Notes under the pieces: generated by a model
What the model saw: only the letters and a program-made list of their open reading frames with translations
What the model was told of the DNA's origin: nothing
Database searches by the model: none
Made by a program: the position numbers and the translations under genes
Shown here: positions 48,316 through 59,927 of the stretch, piece after piece
How the letters are laid out: every line of letters begins with the position of its first letter
Position numbering within the stretch: the first letter of the stretch is position 1
Origin: Mastigias papua
Taxonomy: Eukaryota > Cnidaria > Scyphozoa > Rhizostomeae > Mastigiidae
Length of the DNA: 64,000 nt
Reading direction: 5' to 3'
Assembly: GCA_964019165.1 (NCBI GenBank)
Contig: OZ025280.1
Span: 11,526,428-11,590,427 of the forward strand

Positions 48316-51300
48316 GTCTCCAGTATATAAATATAGCAGTTAAGTAGCGCAAATGGTTGTTACAATAAACTACTAAATGAAACGCATACTGTATAGTCTT
48401 CAGCATCATTCAGTACCATCTAGGCACTAAAGTAGGCTTTATGCAATAACACTACCTCAGAATTTTATAGTCTAAGCGTTCATAATTAAACCACTATTCA
48501 TACTTGTAATCCTAGAGCTTACTCAAAGGTAACAATACTATGGGCCACAATCATGTAAGTGAATGCTAAACTCTTGTCAAAAACATAAAGTTCTAACTCT
48601 TAAGAATGAGTGATAAAATTTTAGAGATTGCATCTTCAAATAAAATTTAAACAATAGTTTTGTGTTAGATAGGAGGGGGGCTTTATATATCTATTCAATA
48701 CAATAGAAATAAGTTGCTAGCTGTAACTAACAGACAACTTTAACAACATATCACCACATGTAGAATGATATATGAAAAGTGATAATGCTAGTGGTAACAA
48801 CTGATATCTGACAGTGATACAGGCTAGTCAAAACATCATACAGACAGGCAATCAGGTAATATACAGCTACAACTCTGGTCTAAGGACATCAATTGGGCAC
48901 ACCAAGTAAACACTTACAAACTGCTTTAATATTTAGATTCAAGTAGATTTTGTGAAATGGGAATACCTAATGATACTGTTTAATTCAAGTGCATCACAGC
49001 TGAAGAATATTCCTAACAGATGGTCTAGAATATTCAACAAAGACTTCAAATTCAAAAACTGTGTATGACTGTCACATAAGCTTGTATTCATAATAATCTC
49101 TTAGAGCAAGCCCCTCATAATATTTGATTATGAAGACTACTGTTCAGTGAGCTTGGGACTGGAAGGTGGGGCTCCAGGGATGAAGTCTACACAATACACA
49201 TGCTTGTTATCCAACACTACTTGACAAACAAAAATAATGTTATCATGTGCTGAATGATTTATGGAAATCATTAATGGTGTCTATAACAAATCATCTCAGC
49301 AAGGCACAGAGCAGGTTTACCAGGAAAAGAACAGTTAGCATAAAAGTGCCCACATGCAGATTCAACCAACATAACATTAAAATATATAGTGAACACAAAT
49401 AATAGACTGTTGTAAATAAAGAGTGGTAGACTGCTGGTAGTACATAGGCAATTAGTAAAGTACTATACTGAATGAAGCCTCGTGAATAAGTTACTTAAGT
49501 GTGTTGAATATAAAGCTAATTTAGAATACAATATCAGTGTAAATACATGAAGAAGCAACTACTGGAAAACGCACGGTACTATACACCATATAATCAGCGA
49601 ATTAGTAGATAAAATATCCGTATAAGGCTTGGCACTTTTAACTATAAATACCCCAGTGATTTAGAATACAAAGTGTACTGCGGCAGCTATGGCGACTGAG
49701 AGTATTATGAACAACCCCTCAAAGTTTTAGAGAGAATACACTTACTACTACTTTCCTCAAAATACTGCAACAAAAGTGAATGGGAAAGACAGCTATTACA
49801 GTCCAATAATCTAACGAATAATGTGAACAGTGTCTTAGCTCCAGCTTACAATGAGTGTATCCTAAAAAGCAAGAGCTAAGCAGACGTGGCCTACAACAGC
49901 TCAAACGCAAAACAAAAGTGGCCTAACTATTCAGTTATAAGTCAGTGAAAATCTTGCGGAAAGACAAAGTAGAAACAGCACGATAAAAGTCCTAGTATAT
50001 CAGTAAATAATACAGTAAGCATCTCCTACATATTATACCAAAACTTCTGTAGTAACAAAACGGTAAATTACAGGCGAAAATCAAGCGAACATGAAAGGAA
50101 CTGCCACGATCATATGACCCCAGAGCAGAGGCATTCGTATGGAATCTCCCTCAAAACATCGCACTAAATCTCGTCTGGCTGGCAAAGTAGCGACCATTCT
50201 ACACAACAAAATCCTGCCAAAACTACATCAAAACCGTGTCAATGAAATAAGCCACTTACCTTACAGAGAAAGGACGAAATTCCATGAAGAATTGCAAGAC
50301 ATCCATCCACTTTGCAAACACGCGCTCATCTGCAAGTTTGCGGCCTTGTGTAAATACTATTGTTCGCAAACAAAGGATGAGAGGTGTCTGCGATCATAAT
50401 TTCAAATTGGGAATCCCCTCGCATTACTATCTGCAACCTACAACAAAATACAGAGTGCAAGCACACCAAAATATCATAGGAATAATAGTAAGAACAGTTA
50501 GCAAATAAATTACAAACACGTTGGACATCTCTATACAAATATATTTAGATGTTTTTTGAATACTGGCAATGGGAATGAAACACACTGAGCAGTTGCTTCC
50601 TTGACTGAACTGAGGGGAAATGCAAACCCCTTGTAATAATTACATTGCTCATAAGAACTCAAAATATTAACAGTACGCCAAATATTAAACCCAACAGAAC
50701 TCTGCAATGGCCAGATTTAGCATCTCATGTAGCACAAATTCATCAGCAAGCATAACGACTTCTTATTCCATTTAAGCATTATAGCCAAGAAATAAATAGA
50801 AATCTACCGAGGAATACAATAGTAAATATGTCATAAGTATTTCATCAAAATCCTGTTAAAAAAATCACAACAATCTAGAGAATAAAATCAATCTGATCGG
50901 AGAGGAAGTGTCATGGCGAAATACCCCCGAGGGAAGCTCGAGGAATCTCTTTGCTCGAAATACTGACATAACTTCACCAATGTCAAACGGGTATAGTAGA
51001 CAGAAAAATACAGGCAATCTACAATAAAACCTTATTGCATAAAAACCACTCACCTTGCAGCAGATGGATGAAAGTTCGCTTGAATTCACCGGCAACAGTG
51101 AAGAACGTCAATCCTGTAGTAGAGGAACTGTCATGGCGGAAATCCCTGAGGGAAGGTGTTGGAATCTCGCTAACAAAGATCGCAAAGTAATTGTCAAAAA
51201 TAACATAGAAAATGCATACAGTGTTCAGAGGAAGGATAGGCAATTTGAAATAAAAAGACTCACCTCGTAGCAGACGGACTAAAGTGTGCTCAGCTTCACC

Positions 51301-52503
51301 AAACAACAGCGAATAACATCAAACGTGTTGGAGAAGAACTGTCATGGCGGAAAATCACTGAGGGAAAGTGTCTGAATCTCGCTAGCAGTACTGAAATTAA
51401 GTGTCGAAACGATTGTAGAAAATGCACCGCATGGACAGAGGAAAGACAGGCGATTTGAAATCAATTTTTATAGAATAAGGAAACCAATCACCTGGTAGGA
51501 GACCGACGACATGTTCTTTCACTTCTCACTGCAACATTAGTCCCATTCAATCCATTCCCGATTTGAGAGTTACATGCATGCTATATGCTATATAACAGGG
51601 GTGAAAAACAAATACACATTACCTTAACCTACCAAGGAATACAACATGACACACGAGTCAAATCTCTCATTGCAACTTACCAGTCAAAGGAGTGTAATTT
51701 GGTAACCAGAATCGAGCGGCTCGAGAAGAACTGTCATGGCGATAAAGCCCCCGAGGGAAGCTGTTTCACTCAGGCCTACAAGAGGGCAAATACAGGGCTT
51801 ACAACGGCAGACAACTGATAAATATGACAAATTAAATACACACACTGTTAGATCACCCATCTAGGAAGAACACGACGGGCCTACCTGCTAGAGAAGCAAC
51901 CAATTCTCCTCGCAACACAAAGCACCGCCATCGTCCTCCATGTCTACTGGCCAAACTGAAAGAGCGAATCCTGCGCAGAGGTACAAAATGTCAATGGTGG
52001 ATGGTAGATGAGAGAAATGACCGTAAGTTTAACGTGTGACTATCTCGGGAAAGAAGAGAGATATCGAAAAACCCCTCCTTTGTGAGTAAGTAGACACCTA
52101 GGAGAACCCCCAAGAGCAGTTTGGTGGCGATCCCCCAACCAGCCTGGGAGGAGAATTGTCATTTAGATAGGGGCAAAAAATGGGTCACATGGTACAAAAT
52201 GGAGGGAACCGATTGGCCGGCGACTCATTTGCATATTAGGCATCTTAGTATATAGAGACTACCCCAGTTCAAAAGTTGCAGATTAGCCTTGGAAAGACTA
52301 ACGCAGTGCCCCCATCCAAGCTGCATGGTCCGCATTGTTGATGAGCATGGATGAAAAAGCTCGCATAGGATCATGAGAGGATGACATCATGGGCCTCTGC
52401 ATTGGAGCACGTGACATCCGGCTTTGCAATGGAGAAATCAACAAAAATTTGCGAGAAAAAATTGTGCAAAAATGCTCGGATACCTGCGCTAGGCTATGGG
52501 GCT
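48025..52503 (-). repeat. Array unit E (short type, ~4.48 kb)
   Basis: Partner of unit C at a distance of 10,674 bp. Minus-strand donors near 50258, 51053, 51263, 51491, 51680 and 51884; ATGACAG near 50912, 51130, 51340 and 51733. Its right inverted arm lacks the first ~25 bp (AGCCCGCTAGACGCGGGCT). Confidence 0.8.
52227..52255 (+). promoter_or_regulatory. Octamer-TATA module, unit E
   Basis: ATTTGCAT (52227-52234), 14 nt, TATATAG (52249-52255). Confidence 0.45.
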
Positions 52504-52774
52504 TTTTGATTTTATTCTTCATCTTCTAAAGCCCCATAGCCTAGCGCAGGTATCCGAGCATTTTTGCACAATTTTTTCTCGCAAATTTTTGTTGATTTCT
52601 CCATTGCAAAGCCGGATGTCACGTGCTCCAATGCAGAGGCCCATGATGTCATCCTCTCATGATCCTATGCGAGCTTTTTCATCCATGCTCATCAACAATG
52701 CGGACCATGCAGCTTGGATGGGGGCACTGCGTTAGTCTTTCCAAGGCTAATCTGCAACTTTTGAACTGGGGTAG
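52259..52774. repeat. Palindrome E/F (~516 bp, essentially perfect)
   Basis: Arms of ~245 bp that I read as identical, with a ~25-bp spacer (TTGATTTTATTCTTCATC). Both arms share the private change TGACATCA in place of the CRE-like TGACGTCA. Confidence 0.95.
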
Positions 52775-55700
52775 GGGAGCCCGCGTCTAGCGGGCTATCA
52801 GTACTAAGCTAGTCTCTATTACATGAACTAAGCGTATAATGTGTTAAAGTGGTGTGTGCAAAGAGGCATAAATGGAAATAATCATACAATATCCCCTGCA
52901 TGATTCAATTCTAATGTAATGAGTCGTATACAATAATGTTGCTGTATAATGTAACCACTTCACAGACGACTTAGTATGTCACAACAATTGAGGTACGACT
53001 GCAACCTCTATCTGGTTGTATCCATTAATCTTGTCCAATCTGGTATATTACATAATAAGACCCAAAAAATTAGATGGAATGCAATTGCAATACCTGACAG
53101 GCCATATACATCACACAATATTTCATGCATCACTCAATCCTACTGTAATGAGTCTTATACAATGTTGCTGTATAATGTAAATACTTTAGAGACCATATAG
53201 TATGTCACATCAAATGAGAGGTATGACTGTAAACTCTATCTGGTTTTAGCTATTGTTCTTGTCCAATTCCTTTACTACATAATAAGACCCAATAAATTAC
53301 ACAGAATTACAATATCTGACAGTACCTATACTTCAAGTTCATAACAATAAAAGAATATTGCTTGGTAATACAACATCACTGTATAATATTCTGCATAGTA
53401 GGATGGAAAGGCAATGAATGAGATATATTATATAGCCTAAAATCACAAAGTCAGATTTCAAATATGTGGTACTTATGGTGGTTGTGGTGGTGTTGGGGGG
53501 GTGTACAACTTAGTAACATATCCTAAACCTAGCATCCTATAGATGGTTGTAGTCAAATACCTTATCCAAACTGCCATAAATTTATCCAGAGGTATTATAT
53601 TCAGTTGTAAACTATTCTACTATCTGAAAAGACTCCAAAATAAAGTGCATAGATCATGCCTATGCTTATGTAGATAAGTAACTCATAACCTCTTAGCAAT
53701 CCTACAATACTGCATATCAACTTGTGGTGGAACACAGTCACATATACTATTACCTATGCTGTTGCCAAGGACCACTAACTAATATATCCAAGACAAAAAA
53801 TAACTGATGGAATAAAATCAATAACAAACAGTAAGTGTTGGGCTCCGCAAAGTACTTAATCTGGGGCTCTAGAATAGTTTTGAATATCCAACTGGGGTAC
53901 AACAGCCTGGAATCACAAAGTCAGATTTCAAGCATTAAAGGTACTTATGGTTGTGGTGGGGAGGGGGGGGGGTGTAAAATTTAGTAACATACCTTAAATC
54001 TAGCATCACATAGATGGTTGCAGTCAAATACCTTATCCAAACTTCCATATAATGTATCCAGAGGTATTATATTTAGTTGTAAAAAAGTCTACAATATCAG
54101 AAGACTCCAAAATAAAGTGCATAGATCATGCCTATGCTTATGTACATACGTGACTCATAACCTCTTAGTAATCATACAATACTGCATATCAAGTAATTGT
54201 GCAACAAAGTCACATATACTATTACCTATGCTGTTGCTAAGGACAACCAACTAATATATTCAAGAAAAACATGACTGATGAAATAAAATCAATAACAAAC
54301 TTAAGTGTTGGGCTCCACAAAGTATTTAATCTGGAACTCTAGAATATTTTTGCATGTCCAACTCAGGTACACATTGTTGAATCTATTGTATCATGTGCCT
54401 CAACCCCCACCCCCTGATACTTAATGACTGTTACATACGTGTAGAAAACTGAAATAATAGTGCCTTATAATGTGGGGAATTTTGCGTAGAATGCCCTGTG
54501 CTCGAATAGAAGTCCCTGTGACACTAAATAAATCACAATTTGTAGGCTTGTGTACAGCTTTTTATCCAAGTAGTTGCAAACTCAACAGTAACAATATTAT
54601 GGACCAAAATCATGTGAGTCCTAACCTCTTGTCAACCACATAAAGCTGTAAATCCTATGAATGAATGATATAATGTAGAGTTTGCATCATAAAAACAAAT
54701 TTATTATCATAGCTGTACTTCAGAGGGTGGTTTGATGTGGCAATTGAGTACAATACAAATAAGGTTGCTGGCTATAACTACTACAAAACTTTAACAACAT
54801 ATCATCATAAACAGAATGAAATATCAAAAGTTGTAATGGTAATGGTGACAACTGATATCTCAAAGTGAAATAGGCTAGTGACAAAAATCCTACAGGCAGA
54901 CAACCAAGTACTATATTGGAACATGTATCATCTAAGGATATCAATTCAATTGTATGAATACCAGTGTCATCTAGGTACACCCAGTAATATCTGTCAACCT
55001 CCTACAATAGCTACCTTGAGGCATTCAAGTAGGCAATATACAATGACAATGTATAGAGATGCTTCATAATTTAAGTTCATAACAGCTAAAGAATATTCCT
55101 ATAAGTGTGCTAGTCAAAAATGATTTGAAACTCAGAAATTGTGCATGAGTGTGGCAAACCCCTTATACATAATACTCTTTTACAGTAAGTCCCTCAAAAC
55201 ATTTGATTACAAACAATACTGTTAATTGGGGTGCGGGCTGGAAGATGGGGCTCCAGGAATTAATATTAAACAGCGCAAATCGTTGTTATCTAATACTACT
55301 TGATCCAGTCAAACCATATTATCATGTGCAAAATGATGTATAGAAATCATTAATGGTCTTTATATCAAATAATCTTAGGATAAGAGGGAGCTGATTTGCC
55401 AGGAAATGGAGAGTTAGGACTAAAGCAACCATAAGCTGATTCCTCCAAAATAACACAAAAATTTATAGTGAATACAAAGATTAGATTCTTGTACATAATA
55501 AAGATTGTTAGACTGTCGTATATACATAGGTGATCAGTAGAGTACTATACTGAATAAAGCCTTATGAATAAGTTACTTAAGTGTGGTGACTACAATCCTA
55601 ATTTAGAAGACAATATCAGCGTAAATACATCAAGAAAGAACAACTTGTAAAAGCATGGTACTATAAACCAAAGTATCAATGAATTAGTACATAAAAAAAT

Positions 55701-58319
55701 ATCTGTATGAGGCTTTGCACCTGTGACTATAAATATACCACTGATTCAGAGTACTAAGTGTTCTACTGAGACTTAGGAAGGAATCAGCTTTTTTGACTGA
55801 GAGCAATATAAACCGCCCCTCAAGGTTTCAGAGAGAATACATGAAGTACCTTCCTGAAAATACTGCAACAAATTAAAGTATTAACTTCCAATAATCGAAG
55901 GAGTAATCTGACCAATATCTTAGCTTCAGCCTACAATAAGTGTATGGGAAAAACCAAGAGCTAACCAGAAATGAGGGACAACATATCAATCATAATAGAA
56001 AGCGGCCTACCTGTTCATACGTATTTCCTTCAAACTCACGCACAAATGCAAAGTATCAACAGCACACTCTAAACTGTCCTAGTATATCAGTAAATAATAC
56101 AGTAAATATCCTCTGAATAGTATACCGAAACTTCTGTAATAATGAAGCGGTAATTTACAGGCGGAAATCAAGAGAACATGAAAGGAATTGGCATGATCAT
56201 ATGGCCCCAGAGGCAATCCTATACAACCTCGATCAAAAGATGGCATTAAATCTCGTCCAACTTGGAAAGTAGCGACCAATCTACACAAAACAATCCTGGT
56301 AAAACTAAACTGACACCTTGTCAATGAAATACAGAACTTACCTTATAGAGAAGGGACGAAATTCTATGACGACTTGAACGACATCCATCCGATATGTAAA
56401 CACGCCTTTAACTGCAAACTTGCGGTCTTGTGTAAACACTATTGTTCGCAAACAAAGGATGAGAGGTTTCTGCGATCATGATCTGAAGTTGGGAATCCCC
56501 TCGCATCTCTATCTACAACCTACAACAAAATAAAGAGTGTAAGGACACCAAAACATTATAGGAATAATATGAAGGACAGTTAGCAAATAAAATATACACA
56601 CTGTAGACATCTCTGTACAACCATGTTAGGATATATTGTGGCTACTGGCAATGAGAATGAAACACAGAGAGTAGTGGCTTCCTTGACTAACCTGAGGGGG
56701 AAGGAAACCTTCTTGTTACAGTTATATTACCGAAAAGAACTTAAACTCTTAATTATAAGTCATACAATAAGTTACATATAAAACTACAACCTTAGACCCA
56801 ACACACTTCATCAATACTCAAATTCAGCATTTCATGTAGCACACTTCATCAGGAAAGGTAACGACTTCTTATCTCCTTTAGGCTCGCATTAGCTTCAAGG
56901 TATAAACATCAATCTAGCAACGAATAGGTCAGTAACTATCTCATCCCAATATTGTAATAGATCTAAGACAATCTAGAGAATAAACTAAATCTGATCGGAG
57001 AGGAAGTGTCATGGCAATATACCCCTGAGGGAAGCTCGCTCAAAATACTGACCTAACGTGTGTAATATGAAACATGTATAGTAGACAGGAAAATTACAGG
57101 CAATCTGAAAACAAACCCTACTACATGAAAAAACAACTTACCTGGTAGTAGGAGGATGAAAGTTCACTTAACTTGACCCGGCAACAGAGAATAACATCAA
57201 CCATTGTGGAGAGGAACTGTCATGGCGTAAAACAGCCGAGGGAAGCTATTACGATCTCATCTCGCTGGCATTATTGTACATTAGTGTCGAAAATACATAG
57301 AAATTGCGCACAGAGGACAGGGGACAGACAGGCAATTTAAAATCACACGTTTTAGCATCAGAAAACGACCCACCTGGTAGCAGAAGCACGACATCTTCTT
57401 GAACTTCGAACTGGAACATTAGTCGCATTCAAACCATCTTCGAACTGAGAGTTGCACGTTCTGTATATCCTATTTAAAAGGGATGAAAGCAACAGCTAAA
57501 CACTATCCTAATACACCAACGAATACAACATGAAACATCAGTTAAATCTGTTAACACAACTTACCAGTTAAAGCATTGAAATCCGACGAACAGAATCGAA
57601 CGAATGGAGAGGAACTGTCATGGCGGCGAGATTGCCCCCGAGGGAAGCTGTTCCAATCTGGCCTAACAAAAGAGGCAAATATAGGGCTCACATCACCCGT
57701 ACATCGAATCGACACAGCAGCAGCAGTGCTATAATTTCATTGACTAAAGACTGGCAATGATATATCGAATCTTCAGACAGCAATGAAGCGAAGAATTAGT
57801 TGCCCAACTGTCATGGCGCATAACAGCAGCGAGGGAGGGTGTACGACACTGCCTCCATACATCGGAAAAAAGTGTTTAAAAAACCAGACAACCCACGGAA
57901 TCGAGGAATAACATATAAGCGAACTATAATACAGTATTTAGAGAGGACAAAATAGCTACTAACCTGGTAGAAATCCAACAAACTTCTCCTCGAAAATGAG
58001 CAAACCTGATACGGATCACACACGCCCTGTACTGAGAGCAGTGCAATCCACGAGGAGAAACACAATGGAGGACAAAAGGCAATCAACAAAGGCTCGTGTA
58101 GTCGCTCGGAAAAAGTTGAATAACTCGACACAGAAAAATCACAAAAATATCAATTTGCGCTCGTGTCGAAGAACTCACAGACTGCAACACGTATAGCTAC
58201 CTTTCAGACACAGCCCGCAACCATTCCAGGAGAAGAATTCTGGACAGTAAGGGGTCGGCTCTGTTTGATGACAACAATAGGCGAGCTCATTTGCATTTAG
58301 GCATCTTAGTATATAGTGA
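52528..58319 (-). repeat. Array unit F (long type, ~5.8 kb), array end
   Basis: Partner of unit D at ~10.69 kb. Has the same internal duplication (53445-54370) and collinear minus-strand donors near 56340, 57140, 57373, 57565 and 57964; ATGACAG near 57008, 57227, 57617 and 57812. It ends at TTAGTATATAGTGA (58306-58319) with no palindrome arm, like unit A, and abuts the 3' part of the recombinase-like gene. Confidence 0.8.
58289..58316 (+). promoter_or_regulatory. Octamer-TATA module, unit F
   Basis: ATTTGCAT (58289-58296), 13 nt, TATATAG (58310-58316). Read rightward it would face the 3' end of the recombinase-like gene; read leftward it would precede the first exon-like block of unit F, whose donor is near 57964. 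Confidence 0.45.
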
Positions 58320-58476
58320 TAAATTAGCTCACTTTCATGCAGTATGGAGAAGATAATTAAATTGGTGGGTCCCCTTTTACAACAATTTTGCACTTTAAAT
58401 GTATTAGTTACATGAAATTGGAAACTGATGGGAAAGTAAGTCTCATCAATAAAACATATGCTATCAGTTAACAAAC

Positions 58477-58952
58477 CTTTGACTGTTATTTCATCGAGGT
58501 TTTTTCCAGCAAACTGACCCGCTCTGCCATCATCTACAGCCAACAACACTTTGCTCACCTTTGCCAGCTCTAGTGTAGACTCATGTAGCCAGTAATACTG
58601 CCGATGAACATTGATGTCATGGCCCATATGCTTTGCCAACCAGTCTAATGTGTTTTCTCGCAAATCCACTATCTGGGATACCGTGGCGACAAACTTTCGT
58701 AAATTCGTGCTTTTGATGCTACTTGGGCTTTTAAGGCCATGGCAGCACGTTAGCACTGCAGACATGTAATCATTTCCTTGAAGGTACTTAAGCGATCCTC
58801 ATGTTGGCACAGCAAAAATGTACTTATTTTCTGTGCACATACCAACATCCGCCCGCTTCGCAATTATGACCTCTATAGCCTTTTTTGTCTCATTTGTTAG
58901 CAATATCGAGCATTTATTGCCCCTTTTTCCTTTCACATATATCAAATCTAGC
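58477..58952 (-). pseudogene. Recombinase-like gene, exon 4 (catalytic end)
   Basis: The 3' splice site CTCTTTTGCAG at 58953 gives an exon whose phase fits exon 3 (R|LDLIYVKGKRGNKCSILL). Residues LRKFVATVSQIVDL and then MGHDINVHRQYYWLHESTL match the C-terminal boxes of tyrosine recombinases (Arg in LRK, H-x-x-[HR], Tyr nucleophile in QYY), followed by LAKVSKVLLAVDDGRAGQFA. TGA at 58799-58801 interrupts it. A possible donor (AAAG|GTTTGT) is at 58477; without it the frame runs into array unit F. The usual acidic tail and last exons are absent. Confidence 0.75.
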
Positions 58953-59927
58953 CTGCAAAAGAGCAATAATGAAAAATACTAGAAAATGAAACGTAGCAGA
59001 TGTAAATGCCAATCTATGTATTCCTAAGTGTGATTACAGATATTATCCAATCTCATTTATAACACGTTGAAAAGCCACTTTGGTATACATCAAAACTCAC
59101 TAATGTTAACAGTAGACAAAAAGTTTAGGAGTAAGGTCACTTAGTCCAGCTAGCTAGGCCTTTCTGCAAGACAACTAGACAATAGACTTAAATGCTTGTC
59201 TCATATTTTATGCAGAAAGGTAATTCTCTCCAAAACATTGAACAGAGCATGGCATACCATGTTCATAAAAGTGCTTGTCTAACCAAATCAATATTCTTCA
59301 TAGAATGTACGACAAGCCCTATCAAACAGTAATTGTATTCAGTCCCACTACTGGCGTTATGTTTAGTACCAGGCAAGAATTCTATTCAATTTAATAGATA
59401 CAGTGATGAAACAGGCCAACAGAGGGAAATCGGAGGTAAACTCGTAGCATTCAGCATCAAGAAGCTAGAGCAATAGAAGCAGTGCTCCCTTTTGTTACCT
59501 TGAAATTACAAATGTTTGATCTTGTTGCAAAACTTCAAGTCCTTAATATCCTTACTATAATAAACGACAAGAGGAAGACTCCTCAGGTATAAGATCTCTT
59601 ATTTTCATGCCATCATTGTAAGAAAATAAAACTCAGGGTGTTTTGTTTCCGAAGAATTAGGAATTTATGGTGCCATTTCATGTAGTGTAAAGACGAGGTA
59701 ATTGGGCAAGGAGCCTTAATGTATAAAACCTATTTCTTCAAGTTAACTGAAGGTCAGCTCGGTGGTTTGCTGCTCAAGATTAGGATGAGTGAATATCTAG
59801 ATGTCAGAACAAGCACCCGATATGCAGCCCTTCAGAGTGATCAATTACCTTATGATGCTGTGCCTCAATATCAGATTCAAAGTAGTAGAAAAAGCTGCCA
59901 ACAATTCTCTTCGTTATCTATTCATAC
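58953..59927 (-). other. Intron 3 of the recombinase-like gene
   Basis: Bounded by donor ATAAG|GTATGA (exon end 59928) and acceptor TTTTGCAG (58953). No other gene seen; open frames at 59719-60025 on + are not supported. Confidence 0.65.
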
